Shown in pieces: positions 50,912 to 62,294 of a DNA stretch of 64,000 bases. Source of the stretch: Pseudofabraea citricarpa (lineage: Eukaryota; Ascomycota; Leotiomycetes; Helotiales; Dermateaceae); assembly GCA_029641185.1 (NCBI GenBank), contig JAPWGK010000011.1, positions 186,001-250,000 on the forward strand, given 5' to 3'. The translations under genes were made by a program, and so were the position numbers. The number at the start of each line of letters is the position of its first letter. Positions within the stretch are counted from its first letter, which is position 1. The notes below the pieces were generated by a model. That model did no database searches and had not been told where the DNA came from. It worked only from the letters and a program-made list of their open reading frames with translations.

Positions 50912-51809
50912 TCAAGTTGAAACTTTTTGCACGAACTTCAGAATATGCTCGGTCACCTTGCTTGAGTCCTCAACACAGTGCCAGTGACCGACTCCCGGAA
51001 GAACTTCGATAGTCTTGTTCTCGTTTGAAGACCCGTACATCCCGAGAATAGTCTGACAGCCAGACAGAGGTGCGGTATTATCATTCTCTCCAGCAAGAAT
51101 CAACAGGGGTACTGTTATTGATTGATAATGCGGCTGTTTCGCAGTTGCAATAACCTTGCATAGTGAGGCATATCCCTCAGGAGAAGTTCCCAAGATCAAA
51201 GCTCTGATAAAGGCGTGGTGCAAAGACGTTGAAGCAACTCCTGTGGCTGCAGTCGGTACAGTTGATGCAAGAGCTTCAAGACCATCTACGTATAAATAAT
51301 TTTAGAAACATGGCTCCGGAGAATCATACAGATAAGGAAAATCAAGGAGTCATAGTCATAACGGACAAGACGAACGAACCTTTCTGCACGACCTGGATAC
51401 GCTTCTCGAATACTTCAGACATAGCCGGACTCGGGTTCACGGGCCCGATGAGCACCACTCCCTTGACCCGTTCCGGATACGTCGCTGCAACAGCACTTGC
51501 AATGATGCCGCCCATAGAATGTCCCACTATGATGACCTTCTCTTGGACCTTCAGCGCCACTAGCAAGCTTACAACGTCCTCCGTAATCGTCTCTGCCGTT
51601 TGCTCGGATCCATTCAGCTTTGACAAGCCGGAGCCACATGTGTCGATGGCGATGGCGCAAATATCGGCGTCCAGATTTGGAATGACAGTTTGGTAGAAAC
51701 AAGAGGACGAACCGAGTCCGTGTATCAACACGATGACCGCCTTTGCCGTTTCAATAGGACGGTTTATCGTATAGAATAAGCTCTTGTTGTTTGCCTCAGC
51801 GAAAGGCAT
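50912..51809 (-). CDS. Alpha/beta hydrolase
   Basis: Two minus-strand exons, 51380-51809 and 50912-51285, with a 94-nt intron, encode 267 residues. The fold is clear: oxyanion-hole strand VLIHGLGSSS near residue 30, nucleophile elbow GHSMGG near residue 97, acid residue in AGENDNTAP, and catalytic histidine in GVGHWHCVED. The overall pattern is closest to 3-oxoadipate enol-lactonase-like or esterase-like hydrolases of about 260 residues. The substrate cannot be inferred. It is convergent with the MFS transporter, with only 114 bp between stop codons, so their transcripts probably overlap. No signal peptide is visible, which points to a cytosolic enzyme. Confidence 0.87.
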
Positions 51810-51869
51810 CCTGACAGCTGGTTTTTACGTAGCTCGTGTTTTGAAATGAGATAGAATAGTCGAAGAACT

Positions 51870-52211
51870 TCAGATTATATCAGAGTCTTGTATAGATTGT
51901 TTCTGTTGGAATTGTGGAAGGACCGAGTTGTTGATATGTTTCCGTACCGGTATTTGACTAAACATTTGACGTAGCTTCCGCCATGAACTTTTGCGGATTT
52001 TCCGCCGCTCCACAACCCCATCCATGGCATTACCCTCAATCCATTGTCGGATTTGATTGTAAGCGGGCTGCTTACTCTCAATGACAGAGGCATGTATGTT
52101 GGGAATCAAATTGGCTCTTCTGGACGTATGAGTTCTCAGACTGGTGGCAGGTGGTGGTGGCTCTGGGCTTATTGTGTATTGCGTAAATGATCCCGATTGT
52201 GCCGCTGCCAC
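51870..52211 (-). CDS. Possible small hypothetical protein
   Basis: An open frame of 113 codons lies upstream of the hydrolase on the same strand. Its product has a proline-rich segment near residue 20 and a basic C-terminal half (RRKIRKSSWRKLRQMF). I recognise no domain. It ends only 60 bp before the hydrolase start, which would be tight for a separate fungal gene, so it may be a chance frame or part of the hydrolase 5' leader. Confidence 0.2.
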   Translation of the reverse strand: MAAAQSGSFTQYTISPEPPPPATSLRTHTSRRANLIPNIHASVIESKQPAYNQIRQWIEGNAMDGVVERRKIRKSSWRKLRQMFSQIPVRKHINNSVLPQFQQKQSIQDSDII

Positions 52212-55200
52212 TATTTACCATCACGTGATTGCATTGCTGCTTACTCTGCCTCCGTTGTCTAGCTTACTGTGGAGGTTGTTTGTGTTCAGTAATTTTAGAT
52301 GTTTTTGAACGGTTTGGCAGAGTCTAGAATTGAATAGGCACTGTCTCGTTCGTCAAGTAATTAAAGTCGCCGCCGTTAACGTAAGTCCCGTGACTAAAAG
52401 GGCCTCAAACATTCTTACACCGAAAAGGTCGGGAAGAAATGACTGTAGGCACCGAATGAGATTTACAACTACAACATACCTTAGTTTTGATCAATTATTT
52501 GCATGCTTCAAGACTGGAAGACCTGTTCTGTTTCAGTTGTAACCGACTAAGTAGCGATTTTAGTCTTAGCGTCGATAAAAATAATCGCAAAACAACCAAT
52601 AAATGATGAATCAATTATCAGCTCATTTTCTTTGCTCAAGAAATTCTAATTCATAGTTCTATTCCTCTGGTGATATAAATCATAAAGCTTGGGGGGGAGA
52701 GGGTCTTGACATATATAGCACTTCGTGCATTTAGCGACGAGCAATCCCAAATTATAAAAAGATCTAAAGTTCCTAAAAGCTAATATATATAATTTACAGT
52801 CTTTGATATCCTCTTATTTCTCAAGCTTACTCTGAGATCACCAGGTTTTGAGGGGATTTCCGGGATAGCTACTTAGGTACCACTAAAATATATGTATCGA
52901 AATATTTTAAAACCAAAGGGGTTCAATTTGGAAGCTTTATTGAATTGAATTCATGAATTATGGGATGCATAAACACCAAGTACCAAGGAACAGCAAATTG
53001 CTTTTAAGTTTGCTTTTTCTTATGATTATAGTCTTGAATTTTGAGGTTTAATTTAAGAAATTCTTCAGTCGCTTTCAGTTTGCTTGATATTATTTGCTCG
53101 CTTAACCTTTCTAAGAACAGAATCAGATGCTGCATATATTTAAAGATCTCGATGAAATTCCTACTGCTTTAATATCAATAAGAAATATATATTTACCCAA
53201 GACAATGTCGTTCATTGGAGTTGGGGTAATTAAAGGGTTTATTGCTTCCTTGGAAGGACAAAAATGTTCTTCGAGCCTACGGGCAGAAGAGCAGGAAGTG
53301 GTTTTCATAAATTCGGCCAATACTCCAAATATATAGCCAGCTAATTTACAAGTGCTTTGACTCTTAATAATAATTAATAAAAGTACAACACTTTTATGAC
53401 ATTCAGTTTTTTAGTAGTCAAGTCGAGATTGCAAATTGAAAGCTTAAGCGAAAAGAATATGTTGCTAACGACTTACTTTCTATTCCAATCCCAAGAAATC
53501 AGTAAAGGCAGTAGGCAAGTATAATAGCCAAGCTATATTATTGGAATTCCAACTCCTTACGACTTGTAAAACCTGCAGATTTGTTCAGGAAACTTCTAGC
53601 CAAAGATCTCGAATATCTATACAAGCGAGCTAGCTGCCTTTCCAAATCCTAGAATAATCCGTCCTTTGGCAGCAAAGAAATTTGGAAATTTTGTAGCCCT
53701 ACTATTTAGTTCAACCAAACACTTCAACTTCGTAGCTAATCATGATGAATCGAGAAGCCCGCTCTGCCTAATAACCAGTACGACACTAATTCAATCCTCT
53801 GCATAATCTGGAAATAAATCAGCATCCCTGATTTGTTCTAAAACGAGTTATTGACAACTACTGAACAACTCCTGGACTTATGCGAGACAAGTACACCGTA
53901 TTTCACCCTTTCTTTGCCCAATCTAACCGACCTGGCCTTAACACTTTATAGATATTATTATAGGAAGAAAAAAAGGTCAAGTTCGCAGGTAGCAATATAA
54001 CCATGTAATGGATTGATACTAATAACTTATGGAATGCAAGATTCCGATAAAGATTACTTGAATTGGAGTAGAGGAAATGCGTACGAGGAGTAAAGTTTAA
54101 CCTCTTCTGCAAAAATGACGATCATTTAGTAGAATATAGTTTTTTGAAAACCAGAAGTGCCTGGAAGAAATAATTGGATAACTTGCTTACAAAATCAAAC
54201 AAACTTATCTGAAAAAGGAGAACACGACTAGTAACTTATTTTCTTGGATCTTTGCCGAGATTCGGTGTTCGGCGCAGAAACCTATTACTTTTTACTTTAC
54301 AGCTACCAAATCCACCTTATTGGCCACTGCTTAGTTATCATGTGGGCGAAAGCCTGTTTAGTAGCACCACAAAAAGACCGTATATATTGTGCATGTATTC
54401 TTGGCATGATCACACTTACTTTACCTTCCGATCTCGCTTCCGAAGTCGACCCGACTTCAGAGCTGGCTAAGGCGATGAGTCTTGCACGTGTTTACCAAAA
54501 TGCGAAATCTGGAAAGAAGAACAGCTTAACTCTGTGTTTTATCGGTATTAACAGAGATGTACTCTCAGCAAAATATTTCTCTTCTTCTGAAATCCTATAT
54601 CGTTTGATAAGCGAACAAGAAGTTAATCCTTCCATTGCTTCTTATTATTGTAGTCAGTTCTACTTTTTTTTTTTTAGATCTTCAGAGTTACCCAAGACAA
54701 ATTTAAAGCTTCAATCTAGATTCGCTCTTTGCTGTATGCTTCCATTTCCTTTTGCATTTGCATGTGCCTCACGTTTAGTCATTGGATCTACGATCGATAT
54801 TAAGCGAGGTGGGTTCTGCAGGTAATTGAAGGCTGGGTCCTCTTGGGATGATGGACGGCTCTTGGAGAAATGGAAGTTTCTGTTAGTCTCGATCAATGTA
54901 AGCCTAAGAACTCAAGATACACAATCCAGAGCGATCTTGATAATGGTTACCCAGATCCTACATGAGAAAGATTCTTGGTTGGTAGAGTTTCGGCTAGGGA
55001 TGGCTTATCGCGGTACGCGGGGCTCAGAGATGACGTGCGTCAGGCGAGGGGTACGACGGACTGGAGCACAAGCAACGCGTACTTAAACCACATCTCACGC
55101 TCTGCATCTGCCTACTTCCTCCATCTTCTCATCTTACTCACAAACACTCACTTATCCAACGACAGAGTATTCACCTCTACCATAAACCAACCACCTCTCT

Positions 55201-55222
55201 ACCATTCCCAACGAACTTCACT
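52212..55222. other. 3-kb AT-rich stretch without a supportable gene
   Basis: From about 52550 to 54250 the sequence is strongly AT-rich with frequent stops in all frames. A frame at 54244-54825 (+) runs through a poly-T tract and shows no family feature. The right end (from about 55000) becomes CA/CT-rich and is the promoter and leader of the proteinase-inhibitor gene. Confidence 0.5.
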
Positions 55223-55616
55223 ATGCCTCAATACATTGTGCGTTTAGTTGATTCCATGCGCCCTCCCACTTTCTAACATGTATATTAGGTCGGCGTCAAG
55301 AAGGGCCTCACCGAGGAGCAGTACAAGGAGTATGCACACCTCGATATTTCATATCTGCCGTGCATGTGCTAATTCGCGCCTTTGCAGAGCTGAGAAGCAC
55401 ATCACCGATCAAGGAGCCAAGATCGTGAGCGCATATGACCGAAACGGCGTCATGCCAGGATTTGTGTAAGCATAACCCATTTCCCAGCCGACCGAGGTTG
55501 TTGATAAGCTAATACAGAGGTGTAGGGTCACACACGACAATGATGCAGTCACCACGATGGAGAAGGGACCTCACGTCGAGTTCATCGAGGCCGACGGTGT
55601 TGTTAAGACTCAATAA
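55223..55616 (+). CDS. PBI2: Small I9-type proteinase inhibitor, PBI2-like
   Basis: Four tiny exons (55223-55237, 55289-55329, 55388-55465, 55526-55616) encode 74 residues. The first exon is only 15 nt (MPQYI). The joined protein starts MPQYIVGVKKGLTEEQ and ends FIEADGVVKTQ, with a central QGAKIVSAYDRNGVMPGF. That is the layout of the yeast proteinase B inhibitor 2 and of peptidase-inhibitor I9 domains: a single ferredoxin-like fold with an EADG-V-KTQ tail. In yeast this protein inhibits vacuolar proteinase B and takes part in vacuole fusion; I infer a similar cytosolic role here. A CA-rich, AT-poor leader precedes the ATG. All four exons are needed to keep the fold, and their phases fit exactly. 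Confidence 0.88.
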
Positions 55617-56732
55617 ATGGGATTAGAATGGGTGTTATAGACATATCAATGAAACACGGCCTACCTACAAACTACGTTCATCTTTTGGGCGTGTATAACT
55701 CAAATCCATTTTATAATGGAAGGGAGGTGTGATATTACCTTTAAAAATCAAATTTGTAAAGAATGCTTTTGGTGATGTGACATTCTGGAAAATGTTTGGT
55801 CGAAGTATGATTAACCAGTTCTTGAGACCAACAAAAGACAAAAGCTAAGTCGGCTAGTATTTTTTTGATCGTCGATTTAGTGAAAAATCGAATGCAACTG
55901 CCGTCCTGTTTTTAATATACTTGATTGTATCTGCAAACTACCTAGGTACACAAGCCTCAGAAATTAAGTTAGATGAGCAGAAGTTGTGGTAAAATACTGG
56001 ATAATCCAGCTTATGGAATATTCCTGGAAGTGAGGTTTTCGTTTTTAATTGTGAACTTATGAGGTAAAAAATAGAAAATTAACGGATTTGGCTCTCAACT
56101 TGATATTCAAATCAAAGTATATTTTGAATTTCTAGCTTTTATTTTTTTAACAACGCACAGGTCCAAAATTTCTATTCTTATAGTCTTATAGAAACCACTC
56201 TCCGGTAAACGGTGGAAGAAATCATTGGCTATGCACCAGGGGTGGTCATCGCTCGTGCAACGCAAAACCACATTGCTATTTTTTGCGCTGCAATTATTTT
56301 AACTCTATTTCGTAGAAAATATTTAAAAATCAATATTTTTATAGAGAGTATTTCTATAATAACTTATATATCAACTTCTTGACCCGATATCTTTACTCTT
56401 TAATTTCATATAATTATAACAATATATTATGCTGTTGCACGAGCACTGATCACCACTGGTGATGTGAGAGCTGCTTCAAACGAACCAATTTAGATAACCA
56501 CTTATTGGTCTTAATAGAAGTTTGAGGATTGAGTATTTTGCAGCTATCAAAAAGCGTGCAAGTACTGAATATACACACCAACCACATATATACCTATTAG
56601 AAAGTATATTACTACAAAGCATACAGTTACCAGGAGCCTCTCCAAGTGCCATAGCACAAATTTGTAACTTATAATTAAGAAATCGTCCAACAATCTCTTT
56701 TGTAGTATACATGGGTATATAAATCGTATGTG
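55617..56732. other. AT-rich intergenic region carrying a MITE-like element
   Basis: The left end is the 3' UTR of the inhibitor gene and the right end is the 3' side of the methyltransferase gene. The 228-bp inverted-repeat element at 56234-56461 lies between. I support no gene. Confidence 0.5.
56234..56461. mobile_element. MITE-like element with 28-bp terminal inverted repeats
   Basis: The left end (56234-56261) begins CACCAGGGGTGG and the right end (56434-56461) is its reverse complement at 24 of 28 positions, with 11 consecutive matches at the inner side (GCTCGTGCAAC). The interior is about 170 bp of very AT-rich, non-coding sequence. The trinucleotide ATG lies directly outside both ends and could be a 3-bp target-site duplication. 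Size, inverted ends and lack of coding capacity fit a non-autonomous DNA transposon. The ends begin CACC, which hints at CACTA-like families, but the superfamily is not settled. I saw no second copy in the window. Confidence 0.6.
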
Positions 56733-58039
56733 CTACTCTAATGGCTTTTGTCCATATACAATATGCAATGGGAAATAGGCATGTTTCGATGTATCCATCA
56801 GAGACCTTCTGACATCGACCAGGAAGACATCGATCTTTTCCTGGGACCACCCCAAGCCCGTTCCCATAGATCTATGAGCTAGACCTTTCAAACCGTCCAT
56901 AATGGCCGTTCTCCAATAAAGGCCTGCAAGTTTAAGTGTTTTATCTTTTGGCCAGATGCCTACGGGGCATCTCAGTAGGTGCTCTGTCACATTGACGAAA
57001 CCTGCCGCCTCCATCTCTGCCCGAAGCCTATTTGCCCCATTCAAATCATTGCCAAGACTGGCCATGCCGTCCCGAATTCCTTCCATGAACTGCTTGAATA
57101 CATATGGTTCTGTGAGAGATTCGTCATCACTATAAGGATAGTAAACGAGTTCTTGAAATTCCAGATATGCACCAGGTTTCAAGTGTCTTGCAGATCAGTT
57201 ATCCACAACAAAAGCAGGAAACAGTGGATAAAACTCACCTGTACGCACGTGATATGAGTAACATGTGGTCTTTAATTGAATGAACGACATGGCGAGCATG
57301 AACGTAATCAAAATGGTTATCTGGGTATAACCACTTATCTTCAACGTCGTCAACTAAGAACTTGGTATTTGGAGGGACCCATGTTGGTTGGATTGGGCTC
57401 AGGTCAACTCCCAGTACAATGGCACTGGGGTATTTGTCGGCCACTTTATCATGTCAGCTCTGTTGTCACTAATCGAGCATTTCCATATTGCTGACTTTCA
57501 ATTGCCCAAATGCCAGTGCCCGTGCCTGCCAATTAGTTTAATCAGCCTTTCATGCCAACAGCATGGATTTGAGACTAGCACTACATACCAAGATCAATCA
57601 TATCTTGAGGATTATCACCAAGAGGTGCATAGTGCAATTTTCCATCACACAGTAACAGTGTCATGGCGTGCTTCATGTCGTCGCGATTCTGTTCATTCTC
57701 GTCATTTGGGAAGGCATATTTTCCTTCATGAAAAGCATGATATCGCAAGCCTCCATCGTAAGTATGGCCTTTGACGCTTGATGACAAGGAAGCCGTGTAT
57801 GTGCTTCCGGCCTCTGATTCATACCCGTCGCCATCTTCACTATTTTCGGTGTACAGATCTTGTGAATCGCTATCGTCGCCAACCTCGATCGCGGAATCAG
57901 ATGGCAGACCCTCTCTGCTTGCTGCCGAGGTGTCGCCTTCGGTCTTCTCCGGAAGACAGCCGGGCTCCCCGGGGGAGGACCCGCGCTGATCGTGGGGTCT
58001 CAAGCTCATGGCCCTTAGATTAGGTTTTGGACGCTGCAA
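56733..58039 (-). CDS. LaeA-like SAM-dependent methyltransferase
   Basis: Four minus-strand exons (57589-58039, 57496-57525, 57239-57443, 56733-57186) encode 379 residues; an ATG ten codons further in gives 369. The 30-nt second exon carries the SAM-binding motif I, so the joined protein reads IDLGTGTGIWAIE and then DKYPSAIVLGVDLSPIQP. Downstream, WVPPNTKFLVDD, FDYVHARHVVHSIKD and LKPGAYLEFQEL are typical of the fungal LaeA-like / TAM family, as is the late GWSQEKIDVFLVDVRR segment. The N-terminal 80 residues are acidic and serine-rich, probably disordered. Family members include global regulators and cluster tailoring enzymes; which this is cannot be told. It is divergent from an O-methyltransferase gene across about 400 bp. 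Confidence 0.88.
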
Positions 58040-58440
58040 AGTCGATGTAGATCATATGTTGGATAACTCTGTACTTGGGATAATGTTGTTCTGTTTTGAT
58101 GAAACATGATGGGAGTATAAACGGATATTTCAGGTGACAGGCGTCACAGGCTTTCCCTCAGTGACTAGATGGAGCGACTCGCATACCCAATGATACTCTA
58201 GGTTGCAAGCATCTTCGCAGAGAACGCTAATTGGTGAGCTGCCCGCTGCTTCTTACAAGTCTGGATTATTTCCCGTGCTTGCAAGGGTTGGATTATCATT
58301 GCGAGCTTACGTTTTCTGCTGCATCCGGCTAGGACTACCCGCTTATGGCTATCTAGATCAATTTACCCTTCTCCAACATCTTACCACTTTCCTTTCCTCT
58401 CATAATTACATCATTTATTTTTATCTTTATCAAACCTATC
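58040..58440. promoter_or_regulatory. Shared divergent promoter of methyltransferase and O-methyltransferase
   Basis: About 400 bp separate the two start codons, and no gene fits between them. The O-methyltransferase side has a CT-rich leader running into the ATG at 58441. Joint control is plausible from the distance alone. Confidence 0.5.
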
Positions 58441-59827
58441 ATGGCTCAAAACTCCCTGGTAGAGCTCGCTGCAGCAATACGAGAAGCATTGGCTTCGCCT
58501 CAATCGCTTGTTCCAACCTCCAAAGCCGAGCAAGATGCACGCCTAGATATCATCGATATGATACCCGATTTGAACCGAAATTTGCTGGGCGAGATGCAGA
58601 CTCTGCGTGACCTCGCGTGGAGTGTGCGTTAATCGTAAGACTTTTTTTGTTGTCGACAACCGTGCTGACAAGAAATGCAGTCCTTGAACGTATTAAGCCT
58701 GCAAGCCGTCCACCGCTTTCAAATCGCCAATCATGTGCCGAAGGATTCCAGCATCACTTATGCCGAACTTTCTGCTAGATCTGGTCTTGAAGAACTGGCA
58801 CTGCGTCGGTTGGTACGCCATGCAATGACCAGTCGGATTTTTCAAGAATCTAGCAAGGGTCATGTAGCTCATACACCTGCTTCGCTTCTTCTGACAGAGA
58901 AGTCAAAAATTGCTGCCTGGGTAGGCTTTTATACGCAGAACCTCTTCCAAGCTACTGCGCATCAAGTTGATGCCATGGGGAGATGGCCCGGCTCACCAAG
59001 TCCACGAGAGACTGGCTTCTCAATCAGTGTCGGAAACCCAGGCCAGACTTCATTATATGAAGAAGTCATGAAGGTGCCCGAGCAAACCGTAATTTTTCGA
59101 GATGCCATGGAATTATTTAGTTCAGGCGAAGGGTACGAAGTAAGCTCGCTTGTCGAGGGGTATGATTGGAAAGCTCTTGGAGAAGGTGTGGTGGTAGATG
59201 TAAGTTCATGTTCGGCGACAAAGAAGGGATTTGTAGCATGGCTTCTGCATGTTGGCTAATAATACTAGGTCGGTGGGGCAAATGGTTTTGCTAGCGCTGC
59301 TATTGCAAAATCTTTCCCATCGTTGAGGTTGATCGTGCAGGATATTGAGATGAATGATGCATTGAAGAGCGAACATCAAAGTCCTCAAATCGAGTTCATG
59401 GCCCACGACTTCTTCACTCCTCAACCCATTAAGAACGCAGATGTTTATCTTTATCGATGGATTTTCCATAACTGGTCGGATGAGAAAAGTGTTGAAATTT
59501 TGCGAAATGCCATTCCAGCTTTGAAGCCGGGTGCGAGAATCATCATAAACGATGGATGTCTTCCAGAGCCTGGCCAAGGACGATGGTTCCATGAGAAGGC
59601 CTCAAGGTTAATGTCTCCAGCATATGTTGACAAAGTGGAATATCTAACTCGTCTATAGAAACGTCGATATCACTATGATGACAGCCTTAAATGCTAGAGA
59701 GCGCGAGCAGGGTGATTGGGAAGGATTATTCGAAAAGGCAGATCCTCGATTCAAATTTTTGGGTGCCAAACAGCCAGAGAACTCTAGAATTTGGATTATT
59801 GAGGCAGAATGGGTGGACAGTTCATAA
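58441..59827 (+). CDS. COMT-like O-methyltransferase
   Basis: Four exons (58441-58623, 58681-59199, 59269-59606, 59659-59827) encode 402 residues, the normal length of fungal class I plant-COMT-like O-methyltransferases. An N-terminal helical dimerisation part (about 1-120, with the winged-helix segment LEELALRRLVRHAM) precedes the SAM fold. Motif I is VVVDVGGANGF at about residues 230-240. The later IEFMAHDFFTPQP, DVYLYRWIFHNWSDEKSVEIL and PALKPGARIIINDG are the family's standard downstream motifs and include the catalytic-base histidine of HNW. The substrate is probably a phenolic hydroxyl, but that is a family inference. The neighbouring methyltransferase and transporter suggest a small tailoring group. 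Confidence 0.9.
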
Positions 59828-60531
59828 CAGTAAATAGATATAAATGGATTATAATCTGTTATGTGTGCTAAGGAATAATATACACACACCTGGGCTATAT
59901 AAAGCAATATCTTCTAAAGTAGGCTAGCAAGGAGAAAATATTTGATGATTAGGAGTTCTAAAATATTTAAAAATTTCGAAAATTTCGAAATCATCCAGTA
60001 ACTTGAAGGGACTACGCACCACAAAATTATTATTGTGGAACGTGCTAATTGCCCTTTCATATGAAGATTATGACCCTTTTGTACAAGCTTATCTTCATCA
60101 TTGCTTGAATTATACGTAGTTCTATAGGCATGTTTGTGGCTTGTGGCATTCGTCAATTTAAGCGAGGAGAACTATCTGATTCGTCTAATAAGCTATCAGC
60201 TCTTGTATGAATGCAGACTCCAATGAGACAAACTCTAATCATCTGCTGACCTACTGTTTTCATCAACATATTGATAATGCTGCACATTCAATCTTGCATT
60301 GCTTTCCATTTGGGGGATGTAGTATATCAAAAACACAGCTTAAAGCATCTTATCAATATGTGAAAGGAAAGCAATAGTTTTCAGACGAATTGTCATCTAC
60401 CTTCTACGACCTAATTTGGTATATGTAACTATTGAGGAAGCTGCTATAATCTTTGAGGGGTAAAATGTATCACCGCATCGCATCATACATTCTTAATTAG
60501 GGTTGTCCTCCTGAACTAGCAAAATCTAGGT
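59828..60531. other. Convergent 3' intergenic region
   Basis: AT-rich spacer between the stop codons of the O-methyltransferase (+) and the MFS transporter (-). No gene is supported. Short AAATTTCGAAA-type words occur near 59970. Confidence 0.5.
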
Positions 60532-62294
60532 CTAGACAGTGTAACGGAAATAGCTCGCATTATCACCCTTCTCTCTTTCCTCCAACTTCTGCTCCTCGGT
60601 ATAATCTTCAGGCAACAGGCCACGCTCGCGAGCTAGTGCGTCACGGCGTGCGTTCTCCCGACGGAGATATATTGTCATGAAGGAAGTAAGACAGAAAGCC
60701 ATGAGAGAGATACCAATAAGTATGGAGTGGCCCGTGGTAAACCTACGAAAAGTTAGAGCGTGCACACAGAATCGAGACTGAACCACTTACCGAGGGCTAT
60801 CTTTGGTCAAGTAGACAAAGGATGCAATAATGCCTCCGACATTTCCACAACCAACTTGCATCGCTATTCCAACCCCACGCTTAAGACTGCCACCAATGTT
60901 ATTTCCATTCCATGCCATTCCCAACGGAATTTGAGGATATATGCCAATCGCAGCGAAGAATGTGCCGGCATATTGAACATGTGGTGTTCCACTCCCAACA
61001 AGCATAGAGAAACCCAAGATGGCAGTTACTTGGAAAGCCAACATAAATACTCCTCGCTGTTTCGCTCTGTCGGCGGCGTATGATGCAACGATTGTGAAGA
61101 AACACGCCACGACATAGGGTGGAACAGACATAAGTTGAGCGCTGTTGGCAGAATAACCCATGTTCTTGATAATCGTGGGCAAGAACAGGGAAATGGAATA
61201 AATTGGACAGAATCCCGCCATGCAGATAAGCATGTGGATGTATATCTTCCAATCTTTGAGAGCATCAAAAACATATTTGTAGTTGTAATCGTTAGAAAGT
61301 GAGCCATGGTCGGCTTTGAGACGGCGCTCTACTTCGTCCCGTTCGGCTTGAGAAAGGAATTTCGCGCTGTGAATTATGAGCCATTAATATATTTTCAGAA
61401 GCCAACGAGTAGATGACTTACGTGGAAGGATAATCATTGATCGCCCATGGAGCTATTAATGCAACTAGAAGAGTTGCAATTCCTTCTAAAATGAAGATCC
61501 ATGCCCACCTACTGTTGTTAGATGTTTGCTTTCATTGCCAGAAGTTATACGCACGCAGCAATACCACGAACACCGTCCATCTCTGAGATACCTCGAGCTA
61601 GAATTCCTCCAAATGCTCCTGCAAGTGTGGCAGCAGAGAAGAAAACAGCCATGCGGAAACCACATTCGTGGCGGCAATACCATTGAGTTATGTAATAGTT
61701 TACCCTGATAATCGATTAATTTGGAGGAAGCTTAGAAGAGATGGATTTCTTCAAATGCTTACCCAGGAAATAGACCACCTTCAAAAAGACCAAGAAAGAT
61801 ACGAGTAGCCAGCAAGCCTGCGTAATTCTTGACGAATCCTTGGCAAATCATAGCCACTGCCCAAAATACCATGATGAAAGCGAGCCAAAGACTTGGTCTA
61901 AACCGCTTCATCATCATATTACTAGGAATTTCCGCCGCAATATAAACTGGGAAAAGTACTGCAAGAGCAATGTTATACTGGATTCCCACCAGATTGAGGT
62001 CCTTCTCCAAATGGACGAGACGAGCATTTCCGACATTTGTGCGGTCTAAGAAACATAATCTTTCAACTGTTAGTGATTCTCAAACCATAATTCTAAACAA
62101 AGCACCTACAGATATATCAACGATAAGAATGGTATCAAATTCCAATCCAGCTTTCGAATCAATTTCTTTGTACTATGCTGATCGAATCCATGAGCTTCGG
62201 CAATTTCGATGGACGTAAAATCCGACAGCTCTTTATTATCTTCTAGCAGTGAAAGTTGCTTCTCGAGCGGCGGATTAATATCTGTGACAGCCAT
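60532..62294 (-). CDS. MFS transporter, DAL5/allantoate-permease (anion:cation symporter) type
   Basis: Six minus-strand exons (62110-62294, 61763-62059, 61555-61704, 61422-61508, 60791-61366, 60532-60742) encode 501 residues. The cytosolic start leads to KKLIRKLDWNLIPFLSLIYL and then CFLDRTNVGNARL, the signature of helix 1 in the DAL5-like family (organic anions, vitamins, dipeptides). EIPSNMMMKRF and GLFEGGLFPG also fit that family. About twelve hydrophobic segments are visible. The C-terminal tail (RRENARRDALARERG then EEQKLEEREKGDNASYFRYTV) is the common DAL5-family ending. The intron-3 acceptor is the second AG of CAGTAG. It is an uptake-type carrier by family, with unknown substrate. 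It is convergent with the O-methyltransferase. Confidence 0.9.

Noticed and set aside
54244..54825. 193-codon open frame (+)
   Set aside because: Runs through a poly-T tract in AT-rich DNA and reads as random hydrophobic sequence.
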